Assembly: GCA_037447295.1 (NCBI GenBank)
Contig: JBBIGZ010000076.1
Span: forward strand, 1 to 12,835
Direction of reading: 5' to 3'
Origin: 630D-37 sp037447295
GTDB taxonomy: Bacteria > Chloroflexota > Anaerolineae > Anaerolineales > Villigracilaceae
DNA: 12,835 nucleotides
This document shows, piece by piece, positions 6,610-12,835 of the stretch. A program made the translations under genes and the position numbers. The first letter of the stretch is position 1; each line of letters starts with the position of its first letter. Below the pieces are notes generated by a model. It made no database searches. It had not been told where the DNA came from and saw only the letters and a program-made list of their open reading frames with translations.

Positions 6610-6631
6610 GTGCAACCGCTGTGCAACCGAT
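6610..6631 (+). repeat. Two tandem 11-bp units upstream of the tRNA-His promoter
   Basis: GTGCAACCGCT (6610-6620) is followed directly by GTGCAACCGAT (6621-6631), ten of eleven bases identical, ending two bases before the proposed -35. One helical turn per unit would place both on the same DNA face. It could be a factor site or chance. Confidence 0.5.
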
Positions 6632-6633
6632 CC

Positions 6634-6662
6634 TTGCTCTCCTCGTTCAGCCATGTTATAAT
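6634..6662 (+). promoter_or_regulatory. tRNA-His promoter
   Basis: A weak -35 TTGCTC (6634-6639), a 17-bp spacer and a perfect TATAAT (6657-6662) with an extended TGT just upstream. The predicted start is near 6669, leaving a 5' leader of about 13 bases before the mature tRNA. Confidence 0.75.
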
Positions 6663-6681
6663 AAGCGCACTTCAGAAGCAT

Positions 6682-6758
6682 GGTGCCCATAGTTCAATTG
6701 GCGGAACGTCTGACTGTGGATCAGAAGGATGTGGGTTCGAGACCCACTGGGCACCCCA
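6682..6758 (+). tRNA. tRNA-His (anticodon GTG), CCA encoded
   Basis: A full cloverleaf can be drawn. The acceptor is GTGCCCA (6683-6689) with TGGGCAC (6748-6754). The D stem is GTTC/GAAC (6692-6695, 6704-6707). The anticodon stem is TCTGA/TCAGA (6709-6713, 6721-6725) around loop CTGTGGA, with anticodon GTG at 6716-6718. The T stem is GTGGG/CCCAC with loop TTCGAGA. The extra G at 6682 facing C73 at 6755 is the histidine identity element, and CCA is encoded at 6756-6758. Confidence 0.97.
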
Positions 6759-8041
6759 AACGGTGGCCGAAAGGCCACTTTGTTTTTATTCTCCTACTCA
6801 TTTTAAGCGGATGTCGCGGCAATGCGCCGAGCCCGGTTACCGCGTCTCCTGCTCCGATGGTGGCCGTCACTACAACGCCCGTGGCTCCGGCGCCCAGTCC
6901 CTCTCCCATCGCCTCGGCGACCTCTACTCCCTCCCCACTCGAGCGATTGCGCATCGTTTATGGCGCGGCAAGTGGCCTATGGCTTTGGGAAAACGGCGCT
7001 TCTCGTCCGCTGACCTTCGATCCCGGCGATGCCGATCCGGGTTTCTCGCCGGATGGTCTTTGGATCACCTTTCGCCGCGGAGAGGCGCTCTGGGTCATAG
7101 GGCCGGATGGTGAAGCACGCTCCTTGATCACCCCCGATTATCTGGGGCTTCTTGCTCCCGGAAAACCGATCCGCTTGGCGCAACCTTTTGCCTGGATGCC
7201 CGGCACGGCCAATCTCTTTTTCACCACCCAGCAGGCTACGGTGGATGGATGGAGGCCACGTTTTGATCTGCACGTTGTGGATGCGCGCTTCGGTCAACCG
7301 ATCCTAGTACTCGAAGCGGGACGCGGTGGCATTCCTTTCTTCTCGCCGCGTGGTAATTGGCTAGCACTGGTGCGGGAAGGGGAGATCGCCCTCACTTCAC
7401 CTAACCCTCTCAAGCCGCGTAATGTCTTTACCTATCAATCCATTCCCGGTTATTTGCCCGATCTCCATTGGCTGCCCGATGAAAGTGGTTTTGTCCTACT
7501 TATCCCACCGCGGCCAGATCAGGCTACTCCAACCCCTGAGCCTTCCTCGGAATATCCGGGGCTTTTGCCCACCCGCTGGTGGGGCATTTCGATCGAAGGC
7601 AAAGCGCGGCTGCTAGGTGAATTCCAGGCCGAAAAGTTTAGCCTGGCTCGTCCCCTCATTTCCCCGAATGGAGATCAGCTGCTTTATCTCTACCCGTATC
7701 GTAAGCGCGGCCAACACGAATTGCATATCCTGGACGTAGCCGGTAACGATGCGTTTTACACCTCCTACTATTACGGGCGGATTGGTCCGGTTGCCTGGTT
7801 GCCCAACGAAACGCATTTTGTCTATTGGGCGGATTCCCCTCAAAGCCTGTGGCTGGCACACTATGGAGAACCCGCCCGTCCGCTGCTGACTGATTTCGGC
7901 CTTGACGCTTTGCTCCTGGCAAACGAAGATTTCTTCCTCTTCCGCCACGGCGATACGATCTACCTACAAACCTGGCAAGGGGAGAGAAACCTGCTCGTGC
8001 AGGGCACGAACGAGTCAGTGGCGGTGTTCTATGGACGGTAA
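6731..8041 (+). CDS. Lipoprotein with TolB/WD40-like beta-propeller; start codon unresolved and overlapping tRNA-His
   Basis: Probably an exported, lipid-anchored protein. Numbered from GTG 6731 (436 aa): a basic n-region (R4, K10, R11, K14), a hydrophobic core FVFILLLIL (17-25) and the lipobox LSGC with C28 as the lipidated residue. A Pro/Ser/Thr-rich tether (about 30-70) follows, then repeated propeller-type blades such as DPGFSPDGLWITFR, FFSPRGNWLALVR and PLISPNGDQLLYLY. The function is unknown; such proteins often serve as surface binding or scaffold proteins. No ATG, GTG or TTG lies in frame between the tRNA 3' end and the lipobox. Usable starts (ATG 6680, GTG 6716, GTG 6731) all lie at or inside tRNA-His. 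I list 6731 because it gives a normal-length signal peptide, but its SD-like AAGGA is only one base away. The protein end is certain; the start is not, and the gene may be 5'-damaged. Confidence 0.65.
   Translation: MGSRPTGHPKRWPKGHFVFILLLILSGCRGNAPSPVTASPAPMVAVTTTPVAPAPSPSPIASATSTPSPLERLRIVYGAASGLWLWENGASRPLTFDPGDADPGFSPDGLWITFRRGEALWVIGPDGEARSLITPDYLGLLAPGKPIRLAQPFAWMPGTANLFFTTQQATVDGWRPRFDLHVVDARFGQPILVLEAGRGGIPFFSPRGNWLALVREGEIALTSPNPLKPRNVFTYQSIPGYLPDLHWLPDESGFVLLIPPRPDQATPTPEPSSEYPGLLPTRWWGISIEGKARLLGEFQAEKFSLARPLISPNGDQLLYLYPYRKRGQHELHILDVAGNDAFYTSYYYGRIGPVAWLPNETHFVYWADSPQSLWLAHYGEPARPLLTDFGLDALLLANEDFFLFRHGDTIYLQTWQGERNLLVQGTNESVAVFYGR
6763..6787 (+). terminator. Intrinsic terminator of tRNA-His
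   Basis: GTGGCC (6763-6768) and GGCCAC (6773-6778) form a six-pair GC-rich stem closed by a GAAA tetraloop, followed by TTTGTTTTT (6779-6787). It begins four bases after the encoded CCA. It also lies in the reading frame that leads into the downstream lipoprotein signal sequence. Confidence 0.85.
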
Positions 8042-8049
8042 GCGCGTAG

Positions 8050-8069
8050 GACAAACGCTAGCTTTTGTC
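8050..8069. terminator. Small hairpin between convergent genes, weak terminator candidate
   Basis: GACAAA (8050-8055) pairs with TTTGTC (8064-8069). It lies in the 40-bp gap between the lipoprotein stop and the helicase stop. Neither strand shows a real T-run after it, so its role is uncertain. Confidence 0.3.
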
Positions 8070-8081
8070 TAGGGCGATAGA

Positions 8082-11000
8082 TTAAGCCTTAAAGATAGGC
8101 TGAATACCCAGTTCTTTACAAGCTTCCAAGATTCGGTTTATTGCAAGTTCTGGGTTGGTACGAAATTCTGATTCTCGAATGCGCACAAAAGTCCACCCGA
8201 CGCGTTCTAACTGACGTTGCCTTGCCAGATCTTTTTCAAATTCCTTAGGACCGTGCCAATGAGTCCCATCGCACTCGATTGCTAGCCGCTTGATCCCATC
8301 CTCAACAACAAGATCGATCCGATACTTGTTGGCTCTATATTGCGGTCGGATTCGATAGTGTCGGCGTAGCAATTCCATAGCTACATCCACTTCAAACCAG
8401 CTTTCATATGGGTTGGGTACATTTTCCGGGCGACGATGAGGGATTTTACTGGCGTTTTGTAATCTTTGCAGCTCCTCGTATAATGCTTCGCTTTCTTTCT
8501 CGCTGCTATAAAAGAAACTTAGCAATTTGAAGCGTAAATCTTCGTGACTTAGATCACCTGGTTTTACACTATGAAACAGCCAAACTTGATCGCGGGCTCG
8601 ACTCATGGCAACATTAAAGCGCCTTCGGTCATGAAGCCCGGTCAGGGCTCTGAAACGGTACTCAGGGGAGATAACAAGGGAGAGAAAGATCACATCTCTC
8701 TCATCTCCTTGAAAAGTTGCCGGTTCCCCGCAGCGGATCTTCCTTGCTAGACGTTCTTTTGGATCTATCTCTAAAGCTAATCTACTCTCAATGTATTCTG
8801 CTTGGGCATGACCTTGCAAAGCAATTACGCCGATGGTTTTGCCTTTATATTCTTCCCTGCTAATGCAGTCTAAAATTGCATCCACAATTGCATCTGCTTC
8901 AATTTTATTAATAATCAATGAATGCTTTTCTTCGCATTTGCCATTCTCTACAAATACAGCTCGAAGAGGTGGCAGTTCTTGAGAGACTGGTTGGCGCAAA
9001 GGAATCAACTCACCATCGTAGCACAGATCATTGCTGAAGCGAATGATTTGTGGAACACAACGGAAATGTTCTCTTAACATGATAGTGGTGCCGAATAAGC
9101 GTTCAGCATGATCATACAGGCTTGTATCGGGGCGAAATTCGTCTTTGTACTGTAACTGGGAGAGATATTTGTTGGCAAGACGCCTAACGTCATCTTCCAG
9201 AATTCCAACGCTTTCCGGACTATTTTGCTGATCGTCACCTACTACAATAATTCGCTTGGCCAATAAAAGCAATAGAAGCGAATCGATGCCGGCTTGTGAT
9301 GCTTCATCGATAATGACTGTGTCGAACAATTCGGGTTTAGGATCGACGGTTTCCCATAGCGTGTGCAGAGGCATAATCCAAGCAGGAATTTTAGACAGGA
9401 TCTCGCGCAAGTATTTCTGAGCACTGCGACGGTGACGATAAGCATACTTCCCAGTGCCTTTTCCAATCCGTGCCATTGCTTTCTGCCATGAGATGAGGTT
9501 ATTCTGTGTGTTATTGTCAAACCGATCAAAGAAGGATAACCACGCTCGATATTCTGTGAGTTGTTTAACTTTTGTGTCTCGTTTTTGTAGAAGCGCTTTT
9601 CGATCTCGGATAAGTTGATCATAGTATGTCGGATCGGCCACCTTGCGTAACCAGGCTTTGGCCATGGCCCAATTCCATGCTTGCCTAAAATTTTTTAGGA
9701 GACTTGAATATTTACGGTCGCCTTGAGTTTTTATAATTAGTTTGTGTGCTTCTGGGTGAACTCCTTTTATTTTTTCCAAGATTGAGAGATACTTTTGGAA
9801 GCGTCTTTTTGTGTCTAATAGAGAGTTATGTTTGTTCCATGCGCTAGCATATAGTTGAGGATTAAGTTCCTTTATTGCCGTACGGAGTTCTTGAACGCAT
9901 GGATGAGGGTTGCGGGAACACTCATCTATCATTTGGCTGTAAACGTTTAGGGGTTCATATGCACGACGTAAGGCTAAACCGGTTTGCAAGATTCTTTTCC
10001 ACTCTGAGCGTTGATTTGGGTCTATTAGACTCTTCCGGTCCTCTAAAGGGATGAATTCTGGGACGTTCAAGTTGAGAAGGCGCTTGCATTCATCAAAAAC
10101 TTCACGAGCCCTGATCGCCAGATGTCGAGGATCCAGGCGATGTTCTCGATTGGACAGGGTCACAGATAAAGCGACTTGAAATTCTTCAATGTTTTTCATT
10201 AATATCAGAAAAATTCTTAATATTATAAGAAGTTGTTCGTCTTTTGGGGCTTTGCCATTCACACGGCAGCGTTTTTCGATGTAACTAGTCTCACGCAAAA
10301 CCGGATCCAACAGGCTAAAACTTCCCTTTCTTTTTTGCTCCAGTCGTCTTGTTGTATCTCTCAGCAGATCCTCATTTTTAACGTCTTGGGGTACGACTAT
10401 AGAAGTAGTTCCGAGTCTTTCGTAAGCCTTCCGAATGCGATCGAGAATCTGCTCGGCTTGTTGTATTCGGTGCTCCCACTCAGCAAGTCGACCGATAAGC
10501 AGATCGCTCAGAATTTGGGTAGATACATTCCCTAATTTAGCTTGCGCACTTGTAAGGGTTGTATCAAGTTGGTCTAGAAAATCGATGACAAGCATGATTT
10601 GTTGTTCGGATAGGCCTCTCAATTTGGAGAGTACTCTTGGGTCAGCAAACTCTTTTGATATTTCGATAATTCTCCTACACATTTGTTCAAATTCAGCGGG
10701 AGTTGCAAGAGGTCTTTCACACAAATCAAAGTTAAGTTCTTGAATCTCTTCAGGAGTCCTTTCATGCATGTCACTCAGTATACGAATTTCTTCTGGTGAA
10801 AGTGGACAACTCCTTTCATCAACCAAATCAGGAAACCATCTATAAAGATCTTCTTGTTCTTTCAGTTTGTTCGCAATTTGTACGATATTTCCTTCGTATC
10901 CGGGTAAGGTGTGGTGACGTACCTCCCGCTCTCGTAACTCATACAGTTCACGTTCCAGGCGTGAGATTTCATTTTCGATTTGACACAGTTCTTCTTCCAA

Positions 11001-12488
11001 CCTTTGGATGTCTTTTTGCACCCGTTCTTTTCCCGGCCATTCGTCCTTACGTCTGATGATCCCTCGAACGCTTCGCTCCAGCACTTGACGGTCTTCGCGA
11101 CCTCCGCCAAGGGTTGTTAAGCAAAGATCGCGTATTTCCTTTGGGAGTAAATCTCGCAAAACCGATAGTGCCCTGGGAGATTGGGCTGTCACAAGCACTC
11201 TTTGCCCAGTTGCTAAAAAGTGGCAAATTAAATTGGCAATAGTTTGGCTCTTTCCGGTGCCGGGCGGACCTTTTACCAACACAGTCGTAGAATGTTCGAT
11301 TTTCTCTGCTATTTTTCGTTGCTCCTCATTTGCCGGGAGTGGAAAGTAAAGCCTTCTATCAGAAATGTCAGAAACGGAGATATGCGTGTCGCTTTTGGAT
11401 GTAAGAGATGTTTGAGTGTCTTCAAGAAGATATCTCCAAGGTTTTGAAAGCGACTGGATTCTGCCGTTCTTATATCCCTCAATAAGCCGTTCAGTTAATT
11501 CATCGTAAGCTCTAGGTATTCGTTCGCGCAGGATTAGTGCGGGTGCATACGAAATACAAAGGGACTCGGTTGTATGAGACAATGGCTCCCACTGACTTTC
11601 GTAAATCTGACTATCTGCTTTAATGTAATTGGCAATGGTCTGAAATATAGGAAAAACTTTTTCGGCGTCCCAAATTTGTTCTGCGATTTCATCAAGTTTG
11701 CCCTTAATCTGTGCCGTATCGATTTGTGGTCGATGTTGGCTGTCAAGCATATCTAGTTCAAGACGGAGATCCTCAAAGTGAGAAGAGGGGGTAACTGTAA
11801 GGACACCTTGTGAGGCATCGAAATCAATTTCTGCAGGTGCAAGCAGTATGTGCCTTTTAACAACTTTTTGGGTTGGATCTAACCACTGAAGCAAACCTAT
11901 GCCTAAAACAAGTTCGTATCGTTCTTCGGCCTCTTCAAGTCGCCGCCGCATAAAATCGATCTGTTCGTAAAACTCCTGATTCTTACGCCATATACGCATG
12001 TTTTGTACCCAGGGAATCCAGGAAGTGCTTAAATATTCGAGCCATATGGCCTTAATGTGTGGATGCTCACTCAGATATTTTGAGTGATAAACTTTCGTTC
12101 CATCTTGCTCCGAAGGAACATCAACGAGAGAGATGACTTTCTCTTTTAGTATTTTTTCCAATTTTTCGATATTTTCATCTAAATAATCTTCTGGATTATC
12201 TTGAAATTCTTGTGGCACCCACTCGTAAAGCTCAAGAGGAAGCGGTGGCAATTTTGGTTTGGGAATCTTGCGAATTTCTAACCATTTTTCGGAATCGGCT
12301 TCGCCCGTCATTTCCTGGAAAAATACCGACTGTACTGAACTCCTCAATTCCTTGGATGCTTCTTTCAGTCGATAAAGCCATAATACCCTATCGCTGCTAC
12401 TATAGGATGGGTGACGGGTACGGTGGAGAGATGCTGATTCTTTTAGGAATTCAAGCAAAGCGATGTTATTGGAGTGGAGATCGCTCAT
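8082..12488 (-). CDS. Large SF1 DNA2/NAM7-type helicase with C-terminal Vsr/DUF559-like nuclease, Hhe-like antiphage candidate
   Basis: A 1468-residue, probably cytoplasmic nucleic-acid-targeting enzyme. Residues 1-380 are an N-terminal region I do not recognise. The SF1 core is split: Walker A GPPGTGKS (407-414) and motif Ia near VLVTAQSPRAL (431-441), then an insertion of about 600 residues with a strong coiled coil (about 488-525). It resumes with DEAS (D1061, E1062), GDDQQNSP (1084-1091), LREHFRCVPQIIRFSN (1138-1153), TFQGDERDVIFLSL (1258-1271) and RRRFNVAMSRARDQVWLF (1288-1305). The C-terminus (about 1358-1456) is a PD-(D/E)xK fold of the Vsr/DUF559 type: D1392, E1405-C-D1407-G, H1410, H1412 and a later GWTFVRIRESEF. 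All catalytic residues look intact. The helicase-plus-Vsr layout matches Hhe (DUF4011-helicase-Vsr), a reported single-gene defence system, although DUF4011 is not evident here. The gene is clearly AT-richer than its neighbours (hand count of one 60-base line: 33% GC at 9721-9780 against 63% at 3661-3720), which suggests horizontal gain. ATG 12488 has GGGAG (12493-12497) upstream. Confidence 0.9.
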   Translation of the reverse strand: MSDLHSNNIALLEFLKESASLHRTRHPSYSSSDRVLWLYRLKEASKELRSSVQSVFFQEMTGEADSEKWLEIRKIPKPKLPPLPLELYEWVPQEFQDNPEDYLDENIEKLEKILKEKVISLVDVPSEQDGTKVYHSKYLSEHPHIKAIWLEYLSTSWIPWVQNMRIWRKNQEFYEQIDFMRRRLEEAEERYELVLGIGLLQWLDPTQKVVKRHILLAPAEIDFDASQGVLTVTPSSHFEDLRLELDMLDSQHRPQIDTAQIKGKLDEIAEQIWDAEKVFPIFQTIANYIKADSQIYESQWEPLSHTTESLCISYAPALILRERIPRAYDELTERLIEGYKNGRIQSLSKPWRYLLEDTQTSLTSKSDTHISVSDISDRRLYFPLPANEEQRKIAEKIEHSTTVLVKGPPGTGKSQTIANLICHFLATGQRVLVTAQSPRALSVLRDLLPKEIRDLCLTTLGGGREDRQVLERSVRGIIRRKDEWPGKERVQKDIQRLEEELCQIENEISRLERELYELREREVRHHTLPGYEGNIVQIANKLKEQEDLYRWFPDLVDERSCPLSPEEIRILSDMHERTPEEIQELNFDLCERPLATPAEFEQMCRRIIEISKEFADPRVLSKLRGLSEQQIMLVIDFLDQLDTTLTSAQAKLGNVSTQILSDLLIGRLAEWEHRIQQAEQILDRIRKAYERLGTTSIVVPQDVKNEDLLRDTTRRLEQKRKGSFSLLDPVLRETSYIEKRCRVNGKAPKDEQLLIILRIFLILMKNIEEFQVALSVTLSNREHRLDPRHLAIRAREVFDECKRLLNLNVPEFIPLEDRKSLIDPNQRSEWKRILQTGLALRRAYEPLNVYSQMIDECSRNPHPCVQELRTAIKELNPQLYASAWNKHNSLLDTKRRFQKYLSILEKIKGVHPEAHKLIIKTQGDRKYSSLLKNFRQAWNWAMAKAWLRKVADPTYYDQLIRDRKALLQKRDTKVKQLTEYRAWLSFFDRFDNNTQNNLISWQKAMARIGKGTGKYAYRHRRSAQKYLREILSKIPAWIMPLHTLWETVDPKPELFDTVIIDEASQAGIDSLLLLLLAKRIIVVGDDQQNSPESVGILEDDVRRLANKYLSQLQYKDEFRPDTSLYDHAERLFGTTIMLREHFRCVPQIIRFSNDLCYDGELIPLRQPVSQELPPLRAVFVENGKCEEKHSLIINKIEADAIVDAILDCISREEYKGKTIGVIALQGHAQAEYIESRLALEIDPKERLARKIRCGEPATFQGDERDVIFLSLVISPEYRFRALTGLHDRRRFNVAMSRARDQVWLFHSVKPGDLSHEDLRFKLLSFFYSSEKESEALYEELQRLQNASKIPHRRPENVPNPYESWFEVDVAMELLRRHYRIRPQYRANKYRIDLVVEDGIKRLAIECDGTHWHGPKEFEKDLARQRQLERVGWTFVRIRESEFRTNPELAINRILEACKELGIQPIFKA

Positions 12489-12553
12489 ATGACTCCCAAA
12501 ATTACCATTTCGTGACTTACTATGATATTTATTGGGTAATAGTGTAGTGTGAA

Positions 12554-12562
12554 ATTATATCA
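12554..12562 (-). promoter_or_regulatory. Extended -10 promoter of the helicase-nuclease gene
   Basis: On the minus strand TGA-TATAAT (TATAAT at 12554-12559, TG at 12561-12562) forms an extended -10. No good -35 is seen 16-17 bp upstream. The leader would be about 58 bases, AT-rich and without evident structure. Confidence 0.5.
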
Positions 12563-12706
12563 TACCTGAAAAACATATACCCCAGAGCGATGCGTAAGTT
12601 TCGTGCTTGGATCAACTGGCGAAATTTGCTGGCTTCGCTTTCGAGGATCTGAATCGGATAGCGGAGTTTCGAGCCCCCTCATAGGCCATTCATCCTATAC
12701 CCAAGC
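12560..12706. other. Intergenic region between the helicase promoter and the right-edge gene
   Basis: No convincing gene. A 40-codon minus-strand frame (12560-12682) exists but lacks an SD and a recognisable family. Its end, coding GVYVFQV, resembles the C-terminus of the SufR-like regulator. A weak 5-bp hairpin (ATAGG 12681-12685, CCTAT 12694-12698) has no T-run. Confidence 0.4.
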
Positions 12707-12835
12707 TTACATCAACTTCGGAACGCATTTATGAAATACCGTATTTAGGTCTATGGCTTCGCGGAAGCCGCGCTCAGGTCCCTGCCAGAGGAGGGTGACT
12801 TCGGTTTTTTCGCCGTTTTCACCGATTCGATAGGC
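12707..12835 (-). CDS. C-terminal 42 residues of an unrecognised protein, cut by the window edge
   Basis: Reading the minus strand from the last base gives an open frame of 42 codons ending in TAA at 12707-12709. The visible tail contains YRIGENGEKTEVTLLW followed by GPERGFREAIDLNT and ends VPKLM. The alternating hydrophobic/charged pattern looks like real coding sequence. The first part (TEVTLLW) is strand-like, but no family can be assigned from so short a piece. It is oriented like the helicase-nuclease gene and lies upstream of it, so it could belong to the same acquired segment or mark the resumed host chromosome. Confidence 0.55.
   Translation of the reverse strand, partial: AYRIGENGEKTEVTLLWQGPERGFREAIDLNTVFHKCVPKLM

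Noticed and set aside
8082..12488. CRISPR, retron or multi-gene defence cluster around the helicase
   Set aside because: No repeat array, reverse transcriptase, methylase or second defence gene is visible; only the single large gene.
6736..12680. tRNA-His 3' end as an integration site, with a partial match TTCGAG-N-CCC near 12668 as a second att copy
   Set aside because: Only short, gapped similarity to the generic T-arm motif; no integrase gene, and a native-looking lipoprotein gene lies between the tRNA and the AT-rich gene.
12560..12682. 40-codon minus-strand open frame as a small gene
   Set aside because: No SD, no known family, and its end overlaps the helicase promoter region.
12655..12700. 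Possible tRNA remnant because of the TTTCGAGCCCCC-like T-arm string
   Set aside because: No T stem, anticodon arm or acceptor pairing can be drawn around it.

Overview
The window reads as part of a bacterial chromosome. The most likely source is Chloroflexota (Anaerolineae-type). This rests on the fused NuoCD, the style of the 485-residue PLP enzyme and the moderately high GC of the housekeeping part, and it is an inference from protein character, not a search result.

Layout: (1) 3-1460 (+) encodes a fold-type II PLP-dependent enzyme. It ends back-to-back with (2) 1461-2066 (-), a SufR-like winged-helix regulator with a C-terminal cysteine set. (3) A 99-bp divergent promoter region (2067-2165) carries two good promoters and a perfect TGTGA-N6-TCACA palindrome lying over the regulator's -10 box. 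(4) 2166-6505 (+) is a compact operon: iscX, nuoB, nuoCD, nuoI and an Mrp/ApbC-type P-loop ATPase, ended by a clear intrinsic terminator. NuoB, C, D and I together are the Q module of respiratory complex I; no N-module or membrane-module gene is present. The flanking genes are iron-sulfur cluster factors, and Mrp is the family of mitochondrial Ind1/NUBPL, a complex I assembly factor. With the SufR-like regulator next door, the locus looks like an iron-sulfur-responsive unit for building the Q module.

(5) 6682-6758 is tRNA-His(GTG) with its own promoter and terminator. (6) The lipoprotein/beta-propeller gene that follows (to 8041) has no normal start codon downstream of the tRNA: its reading frame runs back through the terminator into the tRNA. 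(7) 8082-12488 (-) is a strikingly AT-richer single gene for a 1468-residue SF1 helicase with a C-terminal Vsr/DUF559-like nuclease. It resembles Hhe-type antiphage proteins and was probably acquired horizontally. (8) The right edge holds the last 42 codons of an unrecognised minus-strand gene.

The two points most worth attention are the Q-module/Fe-S assembly operon with its putative sensor, and the helicase-nuclease defence candidate.
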